Positions 21,938 to 26,463 of a DNA stretch of 26,463 bases are shown one piece after another. The notes under the pieces were generated by a model. That model saw only the letters and a program-made list of their open reading frames with translations, did not search any database and was not told where the DNA came from. The number at the start of each line of letters is the position of its first letter. The first letter of the stretch is position 1. This DNA is from Candidatus Uhrbacteria bacterium. Lineage in GTDB: Bacteria; Patescibacteria; ABY1; SG8-24; GWF2-40-263. The stretch covers positions 1 through 26,463 of the forward strand of contig JACQSK010000018.1 of assembly GCA_016205975.1 (NCBI GenBank), read 5' to 3'. The translations under genes and the position numbers were made by a program.

Positions 21938-22411
21938 ATGAAAGCGTTCTCTTTGGGAGGTCTGATGGCCTTCATCATGATCATCGTCCAGATCGGGGCA
22001 CAGGGCCTGAGCGATCTGCAGCGGCGGCTGTTCGTCTCCCCCGAGACGGTCGAGATCGTCGAGAATCTCGCGCATGCCAAGAGCCAGTTCATCCTCGCCT
22101 GCGAAGTCTGGCGAGAGGCGCGCGGGACGCTCGACCAGGCCCGTGAGTGCGGCGTGACCATCACGTTGCCGCAGGACGGTCCGTCCTGTGGTGAGCGCGA
22201 GGAAGCCGCGCGGATCATCGAAGAAATCGCCATGGACGAGATGAACGAGGCAGTCGAGGCGCGCAAGAATGGCGCCCGCGCGCTCGACGACGGCTGGGCC
22301 ATGAGCCTGCTCACGGGCACGAGCGAGTACCGCAACGGCCGGTGGCTGTGCAACAGTCCGTACGCGGCCCACGGGTTCTCTCTGCGTACGTCCTTCACGC
22401 CCACCTACTAG
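21938..22411 (+). CDS. Small exported or membrane-anchored protein, unknown
   Basis: ATG 21938 has a perfect AGGAGG SD (21927-21932) at 5-nt spacing. The N-terminus MKAFSLGGLMAFIMIIVQIGAQG is one hydrophobic segment, a signal peptide or anchor. The remaining 130 residues are polar and probably helical, with four cysteines (FILACEVW, ARECGV, PSCGER, WLCNSP), an acidic helix EEAARIIEEIAMDEMNEAVE, and a C-terminal part with GTSEYRNGRWLCNSPYAAHG. Four cysteines in an exported protein suggest two disulfide bonds. No family is recognised. It is monocistronic with its own promoter and terminator and shares the codon style of the lipoprotein and Fic genes. Confidence 0.75.
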   Translation: MKAFSLGGLMAFIMIIVQIGAQGLSDLQRRLFVSPETVEIVENLAHAKSQFILACEVWREARGTLDQARECGVTITLPQDGPSCGEREEAARIIEEIAMDEMNEAVEARKNGARALDDGWAMSLLTGTSEYRNGRWLCNSPYAAHGFSLRTSFTPTY

Positions 22412-22436
22412 ACCGCTCGCGCACCCGCGGGACACT

Positions 22437-22475
22437 GACGCATCCGTCAGCCCGTCGGGTGCGTCTTTGTTTTTG
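22437..22475 (+). terminator. Intrinsic terminator of the gene at 21938
   Basis: GACGCATCCG (22437-22446) pairs with CGGGTGCGTC (22456-22465), ten pairs with one T-G, around a 9-nt loop, followed by TTTGTTTTT. Confidence 0.88.
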
Positions 22476-22483
22476 AAAGACGT

Positions 22484-22512
22484 TTGACGAACGTATTACG
22501 TTTGGCTAAACT
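22484..22512 (+). promoter_or_regulatory. Predicted promoter of vapBC
   Basis: -35 TTGACG (22484-22489), a 17-bp spacer and -10 TAAACT (22507-22512), only 9 nt before ATG 22522. This predicts a leaderless mRNA. Confidence 0.7.
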
Positions 22513-22519
22513 GTAATAC
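22493..22519 (+). promoter_or_regulatory. Inverted repeat, likely VapB operator
   Basis: GTATTAC (22493-22499) and GTAATAC (22513-22519) are exact inverted copies with centres 20 bp apart, about two helix turns. They flank the vapBC -10 box. TA antitoxins of the AbrB/MazE kind usually bind such repeats to shut their own promoter. Confidence 0.65.
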
Positions 22520-22521
22520 AT

Positions 22522-22764
22522 ATGGCACAGACAAAAGTTTCTACCAAATACCAAATCGTCATTCCCAAACGGATACGAGAAAAACTTGAAATTGCTCCGG
22601 GCATGAATCTTCATATCGAAATCGTGGATGCAAACCGCGCGATCCTCCACACAAAAAAGGTCAGCGTGGTGAAAGCTCTTCGTGGACTCGGAAAGGAGGT
22701 ATGGAAAAACCTGGGGGGAGCCGATACCTATCTGAAACATGAACGAGCCGCATGGGACGGCTAA
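22522..22764 (+). CDS. vapB: AbrB/MazE-family antitoxin (VapB-like)
   Basis: The 80-residue protein starts MAQTKVSTKYQIVIPKRIREKLEIAPGMNLHIEIVD, the swapped-hairpin SpoVT/AbrB DNA-binding fold. The C-terminal half (KALRGLGKEVWKNLGGADTYLKHERAAWDG) would thread onto and block the toxin; the ending with E-R-x-x-W-D/E is common in VapB proteins of this type. It overlaps the toxin gene by 13 bp. The region is AT-richer than the surroundings. It is probably self-regulated through the repeat at 22493-22519. Confidence 0.9.
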   Translation: MAQTKVSTKYQIVIPKRIREKLEIAPGMNLHIEIVDANRAILHTKKVSVVKALRGLGKEVWKNLGGADTYLKHERAAWDG

Positions 22765-23174
22765 TCGCTCTTGATACATCGATTTTGATTTACCTGCTGG
22801 AGGAGCATCCCACACACGCGATAAAAGTCCATCGCCTTTTTGAACGTATAGAAAAAGGTTCCTTCCGAGGAGTCTTTTCTATTATCGGCATGATTGAACT
22901 GCTCACGGGGGTCAAGAAAAAAGGTCGAGACGATCTGGCCCAGGATTACAAGCTCCTCCTTTCACACTTCCCGCATTTTGAGATTTACAGCATTGATGAA
23001 GATATCGTGGACATCGCATCGAAGCTTCGTGCCGTGTATGGCATCCGAACTCCAGATGCTATTCACTTAGCAACGGCCATCACAAAAAAATGCACGATTT
23101 TTATCTCAAACGATCGTGCTTTGAAAAAAGTCAAAGAGATCAAGGTCGTCTCCGTGAACGAATTAGAAATCTAA
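22752..23174 (+). CDS. vapC: PIN-domain ribonuclease toxin VapC
   Basis: VapC toxins are Mg-dependent RNases that commonly cut tRNA or rRNA. The 140-residue PIN domain keeps all four acidic positions: Asp 8 (ALDTSILIY), Glu 49 (IGMIELLTG), Asp 102 (RTPDAIHLATA) and Asp 121 (FISNDRALKKV). It looks fully active. It follows the antitoxin with a 13-bp overlap for coupled translation. Its stop codon adjoins the terminator stem at 23175. Confidence 0.92.
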   Translation: MGRLIALDTSILIYLLEEHPTHAIKVHRLFERIEKGSFRGVFSIIGMIELLTGVKKKGRDDLAQDYKLLLSHFPHFEIYSIDEDIVDIASKLRAVYGIRTPDAIHLATAITKKCTIFISNDRALKKVKEIKVVSVNELEI

Positions 23175-23202
23175 AAACCCGCCGAGCTCGCTCGGCGGGT
23201 TT
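23175..23202. terminator. Bidirectional terminator between vapC and typA
   Basis: AAACCCGCCGAGC (23175-23187) pairs perfectly with GCTCGGCGGGTTT (23190-23202) around a 2-nt gap. It ends vapC on plus and typA on minus (stop codon at 23208); the A-run 23173-23177 gives the T-run on the minus strand. Confidence 0.88.
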
Positions 23203-23207
23203 ATGGA

Positions 23208-25031
23208 TTACTCTGTGATCGTCTGGGCGCCCGCGCGCTTGCGCTTCACGGGATCCAGGATCGCTTTGCGGATCCTGAGCGACTTGGGCGTGACCTCGAG
23301 GAGTTCGTCCTCGCCCAAAAACTCCAGATTCATTTCAAGCGTCATGTCGCGGGGCGTGTCCAGGATGACGGACGCGCCGTCGCCCTTGGAACGCATGTTC
23401 GACAATTTCTTTTCCTTGCACGGATTGACTTCCATGTCCTCGTTGCGCGCATTCTCGCCGATCACCATGCCCGCATACACCTCCACACCCGGCCCCACGA
23501 ACAGACTCCCGCGCTCTTGCAAATTGGTGAGCGCATACCCCATCGTGGTTCCCTGCTCCATGGAAATCATGGCGCCGTGGCCGCCGGCGGTGATGTCGCC
23601 TGCCTTCTGGCGATACCCGAGCAGGAGCGTGTTCAAAATCCCTTGGCCTTTGGTGTCGGTCAGAAACTCGCTGCGATACCCGATAAGCCCGCGCGTGGGA
23701 ATCTCAAACTCCAGATACGACGTGCCATTCTCGACCAGCATGTCTTTCATCTCCCCGCGGCGCTTGCCCATCTTTTCAATCACGATTCCGGCAAACGCTT
23801 CCGGACACTCGATCGAAACCGCTTCAAACGGTTCCATCACGACGCCGTCTTTTTCCTTAAAGATCACCTGCGGACGCGAGACCTGCAGCTCATATCCTTC
23901 CCGACGCATCTTCTCGATCAAAATCGCCAGGTGCAACTCCCCGCGTCCTGAAACGACGAATTGCGAATCGCCTTCACCTTTTTCCACACGCAGTGCCACG
24001 TCGTTCAACAGCTCACGCTCAAGACGCTCCTTCACATGCCGTGCCGTAGAGAACTCTCCTTCGTTACCGGCAAACGGCGACGTGTTGGCGCCAAACGTCA
24101 TCTTCACGGTCGGCTCTTCGATGGACATGACGGGAAGCGCAACGCCCGCGACCGGATCCACCAAGCACTCGCCGATCTGCACGTTCTCCACTCCCGACAG
24201 CGCCACAATTTCTCCCGCTGAAGCAGCGGCGACATCCTTGCGGCCGAGTCCGTCGTACACCTGCAGCGCCGTGATTTTTCCCACCGTCTCCTTGCCATCG
24301 CGGTTCACGTGCTTCACGGACATGCCTGCCTTGGCCACGCCATTCACCACGCGCCCCACGGCGATACGTCCTTTGTAGTTATCATAAAAAATATTCACGA
24401 TGGAAATCTGCAACGGCTCGCTGGGATCTCCCGAAGGGCCGGAGATCGACTCAACCACGGCGTCCAGGACGGGCTCGATGCCTGTCATCTTTTCGATCTC
24501 CGGCTCCACGCCGGCCACGCCGTTGATCGCAGAGGCATAGAGCACGGGGAAATGCGCTTGCTCGTCGGTCGCGCCCAAGTCGATGAACAAATCGAACGTC
24601 TTGTTCAAAACCCACGCGGGGCGCGCGTCTTTCTTGTCGATCTTGTTCACGACCAAAATCACGCGGTGCCCAGCCTCGAGTGCTTTCTTCAAAACAAACT
24701 TCGTCTGGGGCATGGGGCCTTCCTTGGCATCGACCAAGAGCAGACAGCCGTCCACCAAGTTCATGATGCGCTCCACCTCGCCGCCGAAGTCCGCGTGGCC
24801 TGGCGTATCCACGATGTTCACCTTCTTCCCCTTCCACTCGATAGCCGCGTTCTTGGCAAAAATCGTAATGCCGCGCTCGCGCTCGAGCTCGTTGCTGTCC
24901 ATGATGGTCGTGCCCATGGCTGCCCCCTCTCGAAACGTATGAGACTGTTTCAAGAGAGCATCAACCAACGTCGTCTTTCCGTGGTCAACGTGGGCAATGA
25001 TGGCAATGTTGCGGATGTCGTCGCGAGTCAT
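23208..25031 (-). CDS. typA: Translational GTPase TypA/BipA
   Basis: TypA is an EF-G-like GTPase that binds ribosomes and aids 50S assembly and stress growth. From ATG 25031 (MTRDDIRNIAIIAHVDHGKT) it has 607 residues, the normal length. Motifs: G1 AHVDHGKT (13-20), switch region ELERERGITI (48-57), G3 DTPGH (75-79), G4 NKID (129-132), G5 SAINGVAG. Then come EF-Tu-like domain II, an EF-G-like domain with SGRGELHLAILIEKMRREGYEL, and the TypA-specific C-terminal domain with GIGY-type EIPTRGLIGYRSEFLTDT and the basic end KRKRAGAQ. The frame continues open to 25304, but that part runs through the divergent promoters. The promoter lies 9 nt before the ATG. Confidence 0.96.
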   Translation of the reverse strand: MTRDDIRNIAIIAHVDHGKTTLVDALLKQSHTFREGAAMGTTIMDSNELERERGITIFAKNAAIEWKGKKVNIVDTPGHADFGGEVERIMNLVDGCLLLVDAKEGPMPQTKFVLKKALEAGHRVILVVNKIDKKDARPAWVLNKTFDLFIDLGATDEQAHFPVLYASAINGVAGVEPEIEKMTGIEPVLDAVVESISGPSGDPSEPLQISIVNIFYDNYKGRIAVGRVVNGVAKAGMSVKHVNRDGKETVGKITALQVYDGLGRKDVAAASAGEIVALSGVENVQIGECLVDPVAGVALPVMSIEEPTVKMTFGANTSPFAGNEGEFSTARHVKERLERELLNDVALRVEKGEGDSQFVVSGRGELHLAILIEKMRREGYELQVSRPQVIFKEKDGVVMEPFEAVSIECPEAFAGIVIEKMGKRRGEMKDMLVENGTSYLEFEIPTRGLIGYRSEFLTDTKGQGILNTLLLGYRQKAGDITAGGHGAMISMEQGTTMGYALTNLQERGSLFVGPGVEVYAGMVIGENARNEDMEVNPCKEKKLSNMRSKGDGASVILDTPRDMTLEMNLEFLGEDELLEVTPKSLRIRKAILDPVKRKRAGAQTITE

Positions 25032-25040
25032 AACGGCAGA

Positions 25041-25069
25041 AGAGTACGACAGATCTCTGTGCGCGTCAA
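25041..25069 (-). promoter_or_regulatory. Predicted promoter of typA
   Basis: On the minus strand -35 TTGACG (25069-25064), a 17-bp spacer and -10 TACTCT (25046-25041) end 9 nt before ATG 25031, predicting a leaderless message. It stands back to back with the promoter of the lipoprotein gene. Confidence 0.7.
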
Positions 25070-25072
25070 TCA

Positions 25073-25101
25073 TTGACAGAGTTCCGCGAATCACACAGGA
25101 T
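25073..25101 (+). promoter_or_regulatory. Predicted promoter of the Cys-rich lipoprotein gene
   Basis: A consensus -35 TTGACA (25073-25078); at 17 bp the -10 would be CAGGAT (25096-25101), matching only at A2, A5 and T6. The start would be near 25108, just before the SD at 25113-25117. Confidence 0.5.
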
Positions 25102-25121
25102 AAAAGCAGGATGGAGGCTGC

Positions 25122-25508
25122 ATGTCCTTCTTGATTCTTTTGCTCCTTTCCTGCTCCCCTCGCCATGAGCTGCCCGCCGAGCCCCCCGTGATCGGCTTCT
25201 CCGAGCTGCTGCGCCAAGACCCGCAAGGTTTCGTGAACGTCGTGGCCCTCAGGCGCGAACACGCCGGCATGGCACAGAGCCTCACAGACGCACAGCGCAC
25301 CCAACTCGCTGACGCGTGCATGGCGTTCTCACAAGAACCGCTCGACACGAAGGGCTGCTGGGTCATAGCGGCCTGCCAGTGGGAAGCCCCGCAAGAGGCG
25401 CTCGACTGCGCGTGCCACTTGTGCCTGACGAGTCTGGACGGTGGATCCGAGCTCGCCGGCTGCCTCCGCCGCGCGGCGAGTGCGGACATCACTACGAGCT
25501 GTCCTTAA
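25122..25508 (+). CDS. Small cysteine-rich putative lipoprotein
   Basis: ATG 25122 has a GGAGG SD (25113-25117) at 4 nt. The signal is very short and has no basic residue (MSFLILLLLSC), with a lipobox-like LLS-C (Cys 11). The mature part of about 118 residues has eight further cysteines (DAC, KGCW, AACQ, DCACHLC, AGC, SCP), an even number that fits disulfide bonding outside the cytoplasm. It opens with SPRHELPAEPP and is otherwise helical. No family is recognised. It is divergent from typA and upstream of the Nudix gene, with a long-range inverted repeat between them. The style matches the larger lipoprotein gene at 411. Confidence 0.65.
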   Translation: MSFLILLLLSCSPRHELPAEPPVIGFSELLRQDPQGFVNVVALRREHAGMAQSLTDAQRTQLADACMAFSQEPLDTKGCWVIAACQWEAPQEALDCACHLCLTSLDGGSELAGCLRRAASADITTSCP

Positions 25509-25515
25509 CGATGAG

Positions 25516-25603
25516 CTCCGCCGTCTCTGTGCCTGTGTTTCCTCCTCTGGTGGTCTCCTGGCCACTCCCATGGCATTGGCGCTTAGACGGCGGAGTTTCT
25601 TTT
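25516..25603 (+). repeat. Long-range inverted repeat with T-rich end
   Basis: CTCCGCCGTCT (25516-25526) pairs perfectly with AGACGGCGGAG (25585-25595), enclosing 58 nt, followed by TTTCTTTT (25596-25603). The enclosed part holds further short complementary pieces (GTGG..CCAC; the palindrome CCATGG). It begins 7 bp after the lipoprotein stop. It may be a complex terminator, an attenuator for the Nudix gene or a small structured RNA. Confidence 0.6.
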
Positions 25604-25619
25604 CCCAGGAGTGGACGCG

Positions 25620-26141
25620 ATGATCACGACCGCTCTGTTCCTTCCCAAACGCGACGCACGCTATGTGCTGTGGAACAAACACTCGACGCACGACCGCGTA
25701 CAACGACGACTCCCCGTGGGAGGACGCGTGGAGGCAACAGACGCTTCTGTGTTTGAAGCCGCGGCGCGAGAGGCACAAGAGGAAAGCGGTCTGACACCCA
25801 TCCTCGTTGAAACAGTCCTCTTGGCTGTCGTGGAAAATATCCATCGAGATCGCGTGTTCATGAACCGCCGCATGTTCTGGTTCCTGGGGATGTTCCACGG
25901 CCTACCGCGCGCGTATCCAGAGGAAGGAATGCTGGACCCGCGCGCATACACCCTTAGAGAGATGCCCGTTGGTGAGATGTGGGAAGCAGATGCGCGCTGG
26001 CTCGTCCCAGTGCTCAGCGCTTATGAACGCGCGCCGACAACACCCGTCTACTACCGCAGGTTCACGCACGAGCGCGGCGTCATCGTACAGGAGAGTCCTC
26101 TTGGTCCTGTGCCCATGCTTCTACCGGTATTCCCTTTCTGA
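25620..26141 (+). CDS. Nudix hydrolase-like protein
   Basis: Nudix enzymes split nucleoside diphosphates linked to another group. ATG 25620 has AGGAG (25607-25611) at 8 nt; a GTG at 25611 lies inside the SD and is less likely. The 173 residues open with MITTALFLPKRDARYVLWNKHS (strand 1) and RLPVGGRVEATDASVFEAAAREAQEESGL, the Nudix box. The catalytic REAQEESG is intact. The upstream Glu of Gx5Ex7 is not in place (Ala or Asp instead) and the loop seems one residue longer. The second half has FWFLGMFHGLPRAYPEEGMLD, EMWEADARWLVP and a tail with VYYRRFTHERGVIVQESPLG. The order resembles Nudix proteins acting on NTP-like substrates, possibly 8-oxo-dGTPase-type; the substrate is not known. Confidence 0.8.
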   Translation: MITTALFLPKRDARYVLWNKHSTHDRVQRRLPVGGRVEATDASVFEAAAREAQEESGLTPILVETVLLAVVENIHRDRVFMNRRMFWFLGMFHGLPRAYPEEGMLDPRAYTLREMPVGEMWEADARWLVPVLSAYERAPTTPVYYRRFTHERGVIVQESPLGPVPMLLPVFPF

Positions 26142-26172
26142 CCTCTCACTGCCGCCCTCGCATGGACGGCCC

Positions 26173-26198
26173 GCCACGTCGGTCGCGACCGACGTGGC
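26173..26198. repeat. Perfect 26-bp palindrome
   Basis: Bases 26173-26185 (GCCACGTCGGTCG) are followed directly by their exact reverse complement at 26186-26198, with no loop. It lies 31 bp after the Nudix stop and 3 bp before the next terminator stem. It has no T-run of its own, so it is not a normal terminator; it could bind a dimeric protein or form a cruciform. Confidence 0.85.
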
Positions 26199-26201
26199 CT
26201 G

Positions 26202-26246
26202 CCCGCTGCTGCCTCGAGTGTATCGAGGGACACCGGCGGGTTTTTT
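26202..26246 (+). terminator. Two-tier terminator of the Nudix gene
   Basis: The inner hairpin CCTCGA (26212-26217) / TCGAGG (26223-26228) has a 5-nt loop and is enclosed by CCCGC (26202-26206) / GCGGG (26236-26240), followed by six T (26241-26246). Confidence 0.8.
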
Positions 26247-26300
26247 GTGATCCAATAGTGGATCTGTTCGAATGGCTCCTAGCGTCCACCGTGAGATCAC
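26247..26300. other. Intergenic segment with nested short inverted repeats
   Basis: GTGATC (26247-26252) pairs with GATCAC (26295-26300), and inside them GTGGA (26258-26262) pairs with TCCAC (26285-26289). The segment lies exactly between the Nudix terminator and the tRNA-Glu terminator. No frame or known RNA is seen; the pairing may be chance. Confidence 0.3.
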
Positions 26301-26332
26301 AAAAACCGCTCAGCGTTAGCTGAACGGTTTTT
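26301..26332. terminator. Terminator of tRNA-Glu (bidirectional form)
   Basis: AAAAACCG (26301-26308) pairs with CGGTTTTT (26325-26332). The stem continues as TCAGC (26310-26314) / GCTGA (26319-26323) across one C-A mismatch, with loop GTTA. On the minus strand it lies 1 bp beyond the CCA of tRNA-Glu. Confidence 0.85.
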
Positions 26333-26333
26333 G

Positions 26334-26408
26334 TGGTGACTCCAGGGGGAATCGAACCCCCATTTACAGGATGAGAACCTGCCGTCCTAACCATTAGACG
26401 ATGGAGCC
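26334..26408 (-). tRNA. tRNA-Glu (anticodon CTC)
   Basis: The minus strand folds as a cloverleaf. The acceptor GGCTCCA pairs with TGGAGTC (one G-T pair), the anticodon stem-loop is GCAGG-TTCTCAT-CCTGT (CTC at 34-36), and the T arm is GGGGG-TTCGATT-CCCCC. The discriminator is A at 26337 and CCA is encoded at 26334-26336. Confidence 0.96.
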
Positions 26409-26429
26409 GTGGTCATCTCAACGAGCACG

Positions 26430-26458
26430 AGAATAACACATACTACCGGCTGATTCAA
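26430..26458 (-). promoter_or_regulatory. Predicted promoter of tRNA-Glu
   Basis: On the minus strand -35 TTGAAT (26458-26453), a 17-bp spacer and -10 TATTCT (26435-26430); start near 26423, about 15 nt before the mature tRNA. Confidence 0.65.
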
Positions 26459-26463
26459 GAGGA

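Noticed and set aside
23203..24378. A 391-residue plus-strand frame over typA
   Set aside because: Serine/arginine/threonine-rich shadow of the typA coding strand; no start signal.
25032..25304. Longer typA start at 25304
   Set aside because: The extension runs through the divergent promoters and the opposing lipoprotein gene; TypA proteins begin at the MTRDDIRNIAIIAHVDHGKT position.

Overview
The window looks like a chromosomal segment of a Candidate Phyla Radiation (Patescibacteria) bacterium, probably of the Parcubacteria/Uhrbacteria kind. This is inferred from gene style and content, since no 16S rRNA is present. The signs are very tight packing, short intergenic gaps, overlapping genes, core genes mostly without a Shine-Dalgarno (SD) sequence, a lone PilB motor ATPase, small toxin-antitoxin pairs, and a first gene with GLTSAEGL-type repeats that I associate with this group. 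tRNAs carry an encoded CCA.

Layout. 1-3450: the 3' end of a repeat protein, a large lipoprotein gene, an unknown gene, and divergent tRNA-Lys(CTT) and tRNA-Arg(TCG) genes. 3478-8993 (minus): a seven-gene cluster for RNA processing, ribosome and DNA topology. In transcription order it holds a metallo-beta-lactamase-fold protein, a one-span membrane protein, gyrA, rpmF, nusB, rnc and a transglutaminase-like protein. 9086-10481 (minus): a DUF433 antitoxin gene, a doc toxin gene broken by a one-base frameshift, and a coiled-coil protein. 10648-16385 (plus): rpsA, ftsH, a polytopic membrane protein and pilB. 16339-17872 (minus): tsaD and tsaE for tRNA t6A synthesis, with tsaE overlapping pilB tail to tail. 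17987-19823 (minus): a Fic-domain protein and an aminoglycoside-phosphotransferase-fold kinase. 19885-22411 (plus): a DoxX-like membrane protein, a membrane-anchored clan-A glycosidase and a small exported protein. 22522-23174 (plus): a vapBC pair. 23208-25031 (minus): typA. 25122-26408: a Cys-rich lipoprotein, a Nudix protein and tRNA-Glu(CTC).

Two styles of gene expression are interleaved. Housekeeping genes and the TA pairs have good -35/-10 boxes, no clear SD, and in four cases (DUF433, tsaD, vapB, typA) a -10 box ending only 8-9 nt before the ATG, which predicts leaderless mRNAs. A second set (lipoprotein at 411, unknown gene at 2543, Fic at 18694, exported protein at 21938, Cys-rich lipoprotein at 25122, Nudix at 25620) has purine-rich SD motifs. 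Five of these six have a TTGAC-type -35 box, and most have their own intrinsic terminator. They sit between conserved operons, often beside tRNAs, as if they were self-contained cassettes.

Most novel points: the frameshifted Doc toxin beside an intact DUF433 antitoxin; two tRNA promoters that overlap through a shared 14-bp palindrome; promoters nested in terminators or in the upstream stop codon; a vapBC operator flanking its own -10; a perfect 26-bp palindrome near tRNA-Glu; and a long-range inverted repeat ahead of the Nudix gene. No complete new multi-gene defence system could be identified.
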